DNA of 64,000 bases, taken from assembly GCA_030770425.1 (NCBI GenBank), contig JASJFT010000224.1:1-64000 (forward strand), given 5' to 3'. Below the pieces are notes generated by a model. That model saw nothing but the letters and a program-made list of their open reading frames with translations. It had not been told where the DNA came from and searched no databases. Below, piece after piece: positions 11,918 through 21,854 of the stretch. A program made the translations under genes and the position numbers. The stretch comes from Darksidea phi. Its lineage: Eukaryota > Ascomycota > Dothideomycetes > Pleosporales > Lentitheciaceae. Each line of letters opens with the position of its first letter. Position 1 is the first letter of the stretch.

Positions 11918-12639
11918 TTAGCGGCCCTTGGAGACGCGGGTGAGGATGCTGTCCCATTCGATGTCGTCGGCGTCGTTGGCCTGGATGTCGGCGGCAAGAC
12001 CGTTCAGAGCGCGTTTGATGGCTTCCTTGGAGGATGAGTACATCATGCGGGGCTGTCCCACGTTAGCACACAGCCTCTACTCCAACTTCCCCCGAAACAA
12101 CGGTCGGCACTCACGTATTGTGGCGCATCGTCCGGGCACCAAGAGATGAAAGTAATTTTGCTCCTCGTCCCCTCTCCGCTCTCAAGCTCATACTCAACAT
12201 CGAACACGGCGTATCGACCGCCAATGCCTTCCTTGCCCTTGCGGTCCTTGCTCTTGGCATTGAGCAGCTTTTCGCGGAACGCGGCCCAGTCACGCTCGGT
12301 GGAGGTTTCCTCGACGACGATTTCTTTCCAGTCGTCGCTGATTTTGTAGATGATGTATTTGAGAGACTTGCCGAGCTTCAGGTCGTTGAAGGCGCTGATG
12401 CATTCAGGGGCTACGGAGACGCTGGGAGAGTATCAGTATATAGTCACGTAACGGCTGTGTACGAGGATTGGGCGGCGGTTGTGATGCGGCGGGGTGTGTG
12501 TGAGCGGACAGCTGGCAAGGATAAGGTCGTGTGTGTCGCGGGGCCGTTGTTTGCCTGTTACATACCCGGATTGAGCCTACAGTTAACAAGTCAGTATAAC
12601 TCCTCACATTCTCCTTCCTCGGACTATCGCACTCACCAT
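11918..12639 (-). CDS. COF1: Cofilin (actin-depolymerising factor)
   Basis: Severs and depolymerises actin filaments in cortical actin patches and cables. Four exons: 12639-12637 (only the ATG), 12576-12566 (11-nt micro-exon), 12421-12115 and 12052-11918. They join to 151 residues, slightly longer than yeast cofilin (143). The start reads MAQSGVSVAPECI, matching the conserved cofilin N-terminus with its regulatory Ser. The ADF-H fold shows LGKSLKYIIYKI, RYAVFDVEYE, the actin-binding SKITFISWCPDDAPQ, and KMIYSSSK-type MMYSSSKEAIKRALNG at the long helix, ending ILTRVSKGR. Introns use gtgagt/gtatgt donors. The micro-exon is supported because only it restores the conserved N-terminus. Confidence 0.95.
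12566..12576 (-). other. 11-nt micro-exon of cofilin
   Basis: GCTCAATCCGG on the minus strand is flanked by an upstream tgtag acceptor and a downstream gtatgt donor. It joins the ATG-only exon to CGTCTCC in frame. Confidence 0.85.
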
Positions 12640-13324
12640 GATGTCGTATAGGTGTCGAAGCAGGTGTCAAATACGTAGAAGAGCAGGCAGTGCTTTCTCA
12701 GTTGTTTGTTAACTAGTCAGCGTCGTCAGCGGGATGGCTAGCTGGATAGGACGCGTCACAATCATGTAGCTGCCTGCCAGGCGGTAGGAATATATCTTAC
12801 GTCAGTTCGAAGAGGTGCCTGCAGAGTAGTCTTCAGACTCGGACAGAGGTCGGAGGTGCGAAGCGGTGGTGCGGATGTGATGAGGCTGGATAGCGTAGTA
12901 GCGGGGCAGATTTTGAAGGGCTCGAGGCGGGGGCTGTGCTTGGTGGGGGTGACCGGCCGCCACAACAAACAGCCAGTGCTTATTCATCATTCAAGTTGTG
13001 GGCTCGTCACAGACTATCACCCCTGACGTGCGAATCGTGCCTGGGCATGTTACTCGTTGAAACATGTTACATTCCCCCTAACTTTTACATCCTCTCTTCC
13101 AACGCGTTCACTCTAGATAGACATGATATTGTACAAAGGACCAAAATACATCCCAGCAAATGCTACGCTTTTCAAACGTGATTAGGAAGACAGGAGAGAA
13201 GAGGAGTGGAGTACCGACCCAATATCATGTACAAACCAGGGCTGGGAGAGACTCGAGGACTAAAAGAGGGTATAGTGGAATGGGGGTATTAGAAGAGTAG
13301 TCGAGAGGCCGTTGAGCAGGTCGC
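12640..13324. other. Intergenic region between cofilin and HSP60
   Basis: About 0.7 kb containing the cofilin promoter side and the HSP60 3' side. No gene is supported; the short frames have no domain or signal peptide. Confidence 0.6.
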
Positions 13325-15188
13325 TTAGAAGCCCATGCCTCCCATTCCGCCCATACCACCCATGCCGCCACCCATTGCTGGTGGAGGACCCTTCTCCTCG
13401 GGTGCCTCTACTATCGCAACTTCAGTCGTGCCGAGGAGAGATGCAACGCCGCTGGCGTCGACAAGGGCAGTCCGGACGACCTTAAAGGGGTCGAGGATAC
13501 CGGCTTGAATCATGTCGACGTACTCGCCCTTGGCGCTGTTGAAACCCTTGTTGAAGTCGCTGCCATACTCATCCATGAGCTTACCAACGATGACGGAGCC
13601 CTCGGCGCCAGCGTTCTCGACAATGGTCCGGGCAGGGCGGGTGATAGCGCTCTTGACAATGCTAACACCGAGCTGCTGGTCGAAGTTGGCGGGCTTGACC
13701 TTGTCCAAAGCGTTGACGGCGGCCTTTAGGAGACCAGTGCCACCACCGGGAAGGATACCCTCCTCCACGGCAGCGCGGGTGGCGTTGAGAGCGTCGACGA
13801 TCCGGTCCTTCTTCTCGCCAACCTCGACCTCAGAGGAACCACCGACTTTAATAACAGCAACACCACCTGAGAGCTTGGCAAGACGCTCCTGGAGCTTCTC
13901 CTTCTCATACTCGGAGGTGGTGGGGTCGCTCATGACGCCGCGGATCTGCTCGCAGCGCTGAGTAACGGCATCCTTGCTGCCCTCGCCATTGAGGATGACA
14001 GTGTCCTCCTTTGTGATGGTGATGGAGCCAGTGGAGCCGAGCATGTCCGGAGTGCACTTCTCGAGCTTGATGTCGAGGTCATCGCTGAAGACGGTGCCAT
14101 TGGTTAGGACCGCAAGATCGCCGAGGATGGACTTCCTGTTGTCGCCGAAGCCAGGAGCCTTGACGGCAGCGATCTGCAGCTGGCCACGGAGCTTATTGAG
14201 GATGCACACGGCAAGCGCCTCGCCGTCGATATCTTCGGCAATGATGACGAGGGGCCGGCGGAGTTGCTGGGAGGCCTCGAGGGCGGGGACGATGTCCTGC
14301 ACAGCGGAGATCTTGCGCTCGGACAGGAGGATCAGTGGCTTCTCGAACTCGACCTTCTGTGCCTTGGCGTCGGTGATGAAGTAGGGCGAGATGTAGCCAC
14401 GGTCGAACTTCATGCCCTCGGTGACCTCAAGCTCGTCCTCGGTGGTCTTACCCTCCTTGACCGTGATGACGCCCTCCTTTCCAACCTTCTCCATAGCATT
14501 CGACAGCAGCTTGCCAATGTGGGTATCGCCATTGGCTGAGATGGTAGCGACCTGGGATATCTCCTCACTGGTAGTGATATCCTTCTTGTTTTCCCGCAGG
14601 TACTCGACGACGGCGTCGACGGCAGCCTGCGTTCCTCTCCTCAAGTCCATGGGGTTGCAGCCGGCGGCGACGTTCTTGACCGTCTCGGAAAAGATGGCAC
14701 GAGCGAGGACGGTGGCAGTCGTGGTGCCGTCACCAGCGACCTCGTTGGTCTTGGAGGCGACATCCTGGAGCAGGCGGGCACCGAGGTTCTCGAACTTGTC
14801 CTTGAGGGTGATGGCTTTTGCGACCGTCACACCATCTACGAATGTGAGCCGATGCCATATTGGATGAGTGAAGTCCACATACCTTTCGTGATCTTGGGTG
14901 ACCCATAGCTTGACTCAATCAGGACATTGCGGCCCTTGGGACCCAGTGTTGTTGATACTGCCTTTGCGAGTGTGTCAACACCAGAGAGAAGAGCTGCTCG
15001 GCCTTCGACGCCGAACTTGAGCTCCTGTGCAATTTGTCAATTCGATCCATTGAGAGAATACATTGATTTGACTCTAGGCATACCTTGTGGGCAAAGCGCT
15101 GCTGTTGGAGGTTGAAGCTCGTCGTCCGGAACTTGGAGCTCGAATTTAGGACCGACGATCGCGCCCTGGATGCGAAAGCGCGCTGCAT
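13325..15188 (-). CDS. HSP60: Mitochondrial chaperonin HSP60
   Basis: Group I chaperonin of the mitochondrial matrix; it folds imported proteins with Hsp10. Exons 15188-15084, 15024-14883 and 14835-13325 give 585 residues, as expected. Residues 1-35 are an Arg/Ser-rich mitochondrial presequence ([14 protein letters not shown], then QQQRFAHK). The mature part begins [20 protein letters not shown]. Further marks are the [27 protein letters not shown] block, ATP-site [27 protein letters not shown], the family signature [16 protein letters not shown], and the C-terminal GGM repeats ([14 protein letters not shown]). Both introns fall in the first 90 codons. Start and splices are fixed by the conserved sequence. 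Confidence 0.98.
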
Positions 15189-15775
15189 TGTGAGGAATGA
15201 AATATACGAGATGACCGAACTCCACTGAATGCAATGGGAAGGAATAGATGAGGATGTGTGAGGGAGGTGGATGAAGTGGTAAGTCGTGTTTGGTGCTCCT
15301 AAAAAGCTGCTCTAGAAGGCCCGTGCTCCCCGTCCGTGCCTCTCGGCATTCTCGGTTCTGTTTCGATGTGCTTCGGTGCCGCTCTCTGCTAACTCCATCC
15401 CCCTGCCGTCTACTATTATCTTGCCTTTAGTTTCGTTACCGCGTCGAAAGAACTTCAAAACCACTGGATTACGAACCTGTTGGCGGTATAGTAGCAGAAC
15501 CTATTCAGAAGAGTGTCAATGCCAGTTGGCTCAGACTTAAAGTCGCCGATATGTCTTCAAAGCGGCGCCACGATCATAGGAATAAAAACGTAAAGATACT
15601 GTTTCTTTACAGGCTAGCTTTATGTCTTGCCGTCGTGCGGCCCAATCTTTCATCTATCTAAGTTGCAAAAGCCTCTCGGCTTGTCCATTGAGGAAACTCG
15701 ACTCGCCTACCATAGGCTCTTCCCAAGTACAGCAAGGAGTGCATGTAGCAGGCCCCAATGAGCCGGTAGCCCATC
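15189..15775. other. HSP60 promoter side / intergenic
   Basis: No gene. The region upstream of HSP60 has imperfect heat-shock-element-like half sites (ctctagaag near 15312, gaaagaacttc near 15449) and a CCCCT box near 15402. These are suggestive only. Confidence 0.4.
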
Positions 15776-17103
15776 TTAAGGTCCTACCCAAGGATATATC
15801 TCCCTGATCGCCTGGATATCCAAAGGAGAAGGATCATAATTGGGCAGAACTGGCCAAGCATTTTCATGCGTAGCGTGAACCTCGTGATCCTTTGGAATAT
15901 GTGCATGCACGGGATAAGGAGTTTTCCTTAGCCACATTTTAGTAAACGCCTCCAACTGTAGACGTGCCCGAGAACGCTTACCACATGGATATCACGCATT
16001 TGGTAACATCCTGGGTGGGAATCCCCCAATCTGAACACTGATAGTGCATAATGGAACCGATGTTGTAGGTGGTAGACTTAGTTTTGAGCCAAGGTCGCTG
16101 ATGATGTGGATCTACTGTTGGATCGTAAAGTGTAAAGAGGGAAAAATCAGGGGCCGGAAAGCCGTATCTATAGCCCAAGAGGGGATCTTGGCAAACATGG
16201 TCCATGGTGTATCCGTCAGCCTCAGCTGCGATTTTAGCCGCATCATAGCCGTTGAGATTCTTGCATTCGAAGTGCACGTAGCGGTTTCCTTACAAAAGTC
16301 AGTACCATCCAGCTGAGCAGGGCGAAACAGGCGATAAATACTATCCAGACGCTGATGTTCATGCCTGCTAAAGATCAGCAATCTTCTTGATCACAGTTTG
16401 CACCTAAGTCGTTTACCAGAGTCCAAGAACGTGACCCCATTCGTGCCCAATCACCCTGTTACTGTGAATATCCCTCTGTGCGGCTGTGCCAGTCCATCCG
16501 CTTTGGTCACCAAGTTTAAAGTGATGACGGCCTGCGCGAAAGTCACTGGAGATGCTGTGAGTACAACAACATTCTCCCGAGACAGGTACGTAGCCTTGAA
16601 AGTACTCACTAGTCCGCGTTGGCATATCCGGTGGAAGCTACGCCCATCATCCCCGTGCCTTCCACAAATATCTCAAGTGTGTCCGGTGGAACGGCAGGAT
16701 TCCAATTCTTATTGGAATCTCTGCAAAACTCTGCAACTCCATTGTGCGTAAACTCCTGGGGCGCTGCAAGTCTATGGCGGTTTGCCGGGCCAGGGTCGCC
16801 AATCCGGCTAGCCCAAATGTTCCAGCCATTTCGTACCCATTGAGACATCCCCTTGGAACGCGCATCGCGATAACAGTACTTGATATGAACGTAGCCTTCG
16901 GCGTCGGAAGGCCATACGTCTTTGGGGCTGCCTTCCCCAACGACATGTGTCCAACCGGCTGCAGGGTTAGTCTCTCGCTGTTTGATAATTTCCTCGAGAA
17001 AAGTGCGGTTGCGACCCAATTCAAAATCCAAGTACGGAGGCCAGCAGGCAGCAGCTAATTTGGCGACAGCAAAAATGGCAAGAATGAAGAATTCTAGTTC
17101 CAT
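15776..17103 (-). CDS. Secreted astacin-like zinc metalloprotease (M12A)
   Basis: Likely secreted endopeptidase. Five exons (17103-16610, 16554-16417, 16364-16342, 16288-15982, 15926-15776) join to 370 residues. A signal peptide is evident (MELEFFILAIFAVAKLAAA). The extended astacin zinc site reads HEWGHVLGLWHEHQRLD, with three His ligands and catalytic Glu; the third His sits on a 23-nt micro-exon. The Met-turn is SIMHYQC. These fit the astacin pattern HExxHxxGxxHE plus SxMHY. A segment GYVHIKYCYRDARSKG suits the start of the protease fold. The C-terminal exon (WKTPYPVHAHIPKDHE, ending IREIYPWVGP) resembles the end of the catalytic domain. A longer in-frame upstream ATG (17196) would bury the signal peptide, so 17103 is preferred. 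Confidence 0.88.
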
Positions 17104-17903
17104 ATTGGAGGTGCAGTAGAGTGGGTAGTGTGACGGGGATCGGAGGTACCGAAAACTGATAGGTAGGTCTGATATAGTCCTTATGATAATCTGCAATGAC
17201 TGTGGAAACTAAATCTGCCGGTAGAAAATGTTGGTGGGCAAGATGTGCAGATAAAGCCGGTTGATATAAATCCTGAGCTACGCTGTTAAGGCAGACGTAC
17301 GTCGCAAGTCGAGCAGTGGCAAAGCTAGTGAATTGTTACTCGGCAAGCGGGCCGGATTTATTATGAGCAAGATCTCGTCGTAGAAATGTTGCCTTATCAA
17401 CTGTGGAACACATTCTAGACAAATAATTCCTTCAAAGCTTCTCTGTGGTGCGCTCGCAACTGCCATAAATACGGCGTCCCCATGCTCGACTCCCAAGAAT
17501 GATCCTTCCTGGACCCAGATGGATGGCGTAAAACTAGTGAGCATCTCCTATCTTAACGTACATCATATCGCGTAGGACAAGACGGCACACGTAATGCGAT
17601 TTGTCTAAACAAAAGGCAAGTAGCGAACGGCGTTTTATTGTTAAACCTAGAGTAGCTTCTAAATTATCGACGATCTCGACTTTTGGAACCTCGTTCATAG
17701 ACCGCTCACTCCTTTCTGTTCTTCTCCATTCAATTGCCATTGATAGCTATTATGGATAAAACTATTCTCTTAGCACATTGCGGGGGCTATTAATTCATGA
17801 TAGATCAATCTGCGTGGAACTACGTCGTCTCGAGAAGCCGTTGCTGGACATCCTGCTTAGCAATATACCTGTTTCGTTTCCGCAACCGCGCCAATACCAC
17901 CTA
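17104..17903. other. Intergenic region
   Basis: Two short minus-strand frames (17544-17278, 17740-17534) have no recognisable domain, signal peptide or supporting splice signals. No gene is called. Confidence 0.5.
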
Positions 17904-19377
17904 CTAAACCCTAGCAGACATAGAGCCAAAAAGTGATACTGGCCCTTCATTCATCGTCGGGTGCATTATAATTAACCCACTCAAGCTCATATACGGCAGG
18001 CCATTCGTCATCGCCAAATGCGCAACCGGCAATGACTCCCCAGCTCGCGGTCCAAGAGCAGTGAAGCCCGAGATCGTGTCTTCGCTCGCGCTGAGGAACG
18101 CTTTGCGAAACGCTATGTAGCGTCCATTGTTCGTGTGCGCAGGAAGGCTGTCATAGGGAGTTTTGCTAGTCGACACGCAACCCCCTTCTTCATCGCGTCG
18201 TCCTCACTTAGGCCGACGTGTGCGAGTTCGGGAGAGGTGTAGAGCATGTAGGGGAGTTGACGGCCTTTCGTAGACTGTCAGGGCTCTGTGTCATTCAGAA
18301 AGTCCTGGACAATGTGGAACTCGTCATAGATTACGTGGGTAAAATGTAGCGAGCCTGCACAATCACCCACAGCAAAGATCTCCCGAACGGTCGTTTGGAG
18401 GTACTCGTCCACCTTCACGTGACCGGACGATGTGAGCTGAATACCTACATCTTTGAGGCCTATTTCTTCTGTGTTATGGATGGTACCAATTGCTACGAGG
18501 ATGTGGCTCACAATAATTATAAACGGAGAGTTATCCCGTGTACCTGTGAGGTTTATCGACTGGCCTGAAGTGCCGGTGACCTTCTCAATGAATGCCGACG
18601 TGGAAAACTTTATACCTTCTGCTTCGAGAATATCAACGAGGATAGGGGAAACATCTTGTCTTCGTGTTTGAGAATACGTGAGTTTCGCTCGATGACCGTG
18701 ACTTCAGCGCGGAGACGTCGATACGCTTGCGCAAATTCGATGCCGCTGTAGCCGCCTCCAAGGACGATGAGATGTTTTGGAATAATTTTGAGTTCAAGCG
18801 GCTCGATGTGGGTCAAGGGATTTGCGTCTTTTAGTCCGGGTGCGTTATCAATCCTCCCTGAGAGCCGGTGCAAATGACGATCTTGTCCGCAGTCAAAGTC
18901 TTCTTTTCCCCACTCTTCAACTCCGCTTCCACCGTCTTCTTACCCGCCGGCCTTCCATGCCCCAATATCAGTTCCGCACCACTGTCTTTTAAAAAAACCT
19001 TCGTGCGTTTCAATCGGTCCCTTCACCATGTCCCTCTTACGTTCCCCTACCATATTCCTATCGACCTCGCTCATCCCATCCGCTTTCAACAGCCCCGTGG
19101 AGGCGTATTTCTGAGCATTGCGTAGGAGCTCAGCGGGCTATGAGACGTTCTTTGAAGGCAGACAGGCGATGTTCGGACAGGAGCCGCCGACCCATTTATG
19201 CTCGACCACGGCAGTTTTCTTGCCGGCGGAAGAGCGGTTGCAGCATAGGAATTTCCCTGCTTCGCCCGAGCCAATAGATATAGTATCGTAGTGCGCCGGA
19301 GAGGGTATTGTTGGTAACTTAGAAGATTGAAAGGGAGAGTAAGAATTTGATAGTAATGTGAGATTGCGAAATGACAT
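17904..19377 (-). pseudogene. Decayed FAD/NAD pyridine nucleotide-disulphide oxidoreductase
   Basis: Remnant of a mercuric/dihydrolipoamide-reductase-like flavoenzyme. In order, in several frames: FAD-binding SIGSGEAGK, redox-active GGSCPNIACLPSKN, the linker ICTGS, NAD-binding LIVLGGGYSGIEFAQAY, the second FAD motif FAVGDCAGSLHFTHV, and the dimer-interface SGFTALGPRAGE...IIMHPTMNEG. Lesions: an in-frame TAG after CLPSKNVS near 19138; a frameshift at a 7-T run (minus strand) near 19000; a further frameshift after ICTGSQ (about 18862); another after LKHEDK (about 18655); a TGA near 18278; and a frameshift near 18120. No intron boundaries explain these. The conserved order and intact motifs show a fairly recent loss of a real gene. 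It is not expected to be functional. Confidence 0.88.
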
Positions 19378-20747
19378 GCTATCAGTTCGAAGAAGACGGG
19401 TAAAGTAGAGAAGCAGCGACTATCTTCACCTCACTGAAGATGATCGTTACAGGGCATATTTATACTTCACAATCTCGTTTCCTTTTACGATGGTGTTTTC
19501 GGGCATACCGTGGGATGCCGAAGCTCATCTTTTGATAGCTGACGAAGCATGGCCCTCTTGATATTATTCATGGCATCCGCTTCTTCCATGCCTTGCAATC
19601 TACTTACTGAGATCAATATTGATGCAGAGTTGCTTGAAGAAGCAAGTTTCGAGACGGCCAAGTCAGCGGTCGGCATGCTGAATAAAGGGCGCCGGAGAGC
19701 CGTTCCTAAGGGTTTAGCGAGCGGGCGATATAGGTGAGCGAAATGAGGGTTGAGCATGCTCGCATTCTGATCGATCATCCTCATCATCGCACGCACTGAG
19801 GTCTCTTGCATGTGAGTTCGTCCGGCATCTATTGCTGTAAACCAGGCTTCCGGTAAGTGCTTGTGTGACAACGCAATCTGGTTCTTATGCTGTCATTGCG
19901 GCTACAAACTAACTGCAATTGTAACAGCATAAATAAAGCCATGGTCGCATCTCCAAAGGCGTCCGGTGAAGAGCATCGTGGCTGGTCCTGCAGCCTTATA
20001 TCGACTTTGGGATTGTGGCGTCAAAGAACAATTCTTCCACCGCAGCACTCAGGTGTCCCACCCTTCAGCTGACATTGTACGTGTCAGGTCGTAATCGCAG
20101 CCTGATGCGGCTCAGCGTTTTTCACTCTTGGCCATCCATTACCATCAATCCAATCACCTCTATCGCCATCTTTCAGGCATCTTAAAATTCGCCAGACGAG
20201 AACAAGAAGAGCAGGAACCCAGGACAGCGGTAAGCGCTCATCTCATTCGAAAAATTTCCAGGTACCCGTCTACCATCCGAAGATGGTTTGGCGCACTCGC
20301 TTGCCCAAAATAACCCCTGAAGCGCTGAACCCTGATCCAGCAAATAGCGCGACCAAGCGCAGCCTCAGTCTTGGCCGCGTTTGACCTGGTTTGCGATCTG
20401 TGCTTTCGATGCCACAGCTGGTGCGGCTGGAGGCTTCCCTTCACCATGTTCAACTCACTCGTTTGCGGTCTGACTGCGCCCCCCTTATACTCTTTTGATA
20501 CTTGAAGCCTGCTCTCTGTGAAGGGTGAGTTACCTGTGAGCTGGATGTAGAGTCCTGACACCATCTGACGCACAAGAAGCTCAAGACTGTCTTTCCTCTG
20601 CGTTTAAGCGATTGTTGTTGCGCAGCCCGTCAGCTAGCTGAAGCTTTGTTTACCACCCGCGATCCACTCTCGTCGAGTCTCTCCCTACGGCTGTTTGTCG
20701 AGCGACGAGCAACACGATAGCCCAGCGAGGGCTCACAGCACCCCACA
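19378..20747. other. Intergenic region
   Basis: A 128-codon minus-strand frame (19871-19485) and a 111-codon one (20573-20238) lack domains. The 3' part (20590-20747) is presumably the promoter and 5' UTR of the MARVEL gene. Confidence 0.5.
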
Positions 20748-21854
20748 ATGCGGGTCAACGTCTCCTACGTCCAGAGATGCAAGGCCACGGCGCATGTCTT
20801 CCAGGTGCTGCTTACCTTTATAGCGGGATGTATAACGTTAGCAATTCTGACTAAAGAGGGGAAAACTGGGGGTGCTACGAAGTTCTACTTTGCTCTGGTA
20901 TGTTTCTACTACGCAGCCCACTTAGTAGGCGTATTCGCCGAGCGTTGGGGAGCAAGGCTGACAGATGTATCGTAGTGTTTCCTCACCGGTCCCGCCATTA
21001 TCTACCTCGTCATGGTTCCGATGTGGTCTCGAGCCGAGCGATTTGCAAACGTGTATGCTTTCCTTGCGGTCGATGCGCTTTTCACATGTATGGCCATCCC
21101 ACCTCCACTACCTATACAAGAAGGATGGGTTGCTGACATAGCATGATGAACAGTACTATGGTTTTGTGCTTTCATATCATTAGCAATATGGAACGCCGGT
21201 GGCATAATAAAAGGCGCTGAAGAACAAAAGAAGGATCGCAACTGTGACGCTTTCAAATATGGACCCCCTGGCAAGTGCAAGCTTAGTCGAGTGGCTGTGG
21301 GCTTTGGTGCTATGATATTGTACGTCCTGGTCTTCCTCTACCCGAAATCATCCTAACAAGCCTCGTCACACAGTATCTTTTTCTTCCTCACTGCCGCAAT
21401 CAGCGGTTACTACCTCCGCACCTTCCTCAAAACCGGCACACTCCCCTATGAGTCCAACAAACAGGATCCCCACCACGCAACCGGCGACCTGGGCAAAGAC
21501 AACGCCTGGTCCACGGAAATCGAACCCCACCGCAACTCACACGATTCTGATGATGACGATCGACGCACTGAGCATGGCGGAAACCAGCAGGAAGACGAGT
21601 ACGCATTATTGCATAGTACGGAGACGGACGAGGGAAGGCATCCAGGCAGGCCGTTGAGCTGGGGCGAGGACAATAGACGGCATACGGGGTACGCGGCGTA
21701 TGAGGATGGGCATAACGCGTTGAGTCCCGGAGGATATGAGGAGTATAGGAGGGATGCCGGTGCCGCGGGGCTAGGGCTGCAGCACACGAGGAGTGAAAGC
21801 GGATATGGAGGACAGGGGTATAGTTTTAGTGGTGGAGGTCCTGCTTTGCGGTAA
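20748..21854 (+). CDS. MARVEL-like four-helix membrane protein
   Basis: Integral membrane protein of unknown role, likely plasma membrane or vesicular. Four exons (20748-20897, 20976-21087, 21154-21319, 21374-21854) join to 302 residues. Four hydrophobic segments follow each other: FQVLLTFIAGCITLAIL, CFLTGPAIIYLVMVPMW, VYAFLAVDALFTLLWFCAFI, and FGAMILIFFFLTAAISGYYL. Between helices 3 and 4 lies a loop with two Cys (KDRNCDAFKYGPPGKCKLSR), common in fungal MARVEL-domain proteins. The C-terminal half (about 180-302) is a hydrophilic Asp/Glu/Gly-rich tail. The start MRVNVSYVQRCKATAHVFQ is the first ATG before helix 1. Confidence 0.82.

Noticed and set aside
15300..15460. Heat-shock elements upstream of HSP60
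   Set aside because: Half sites are imperfectly spaced; not enough to call an element.
19485..19871. 128-codon minus-strand frame next to the oxidoreductase relic
   Set aside because: Composition is plausible but no motif, signal peptide or continuation in neighbouring frames.
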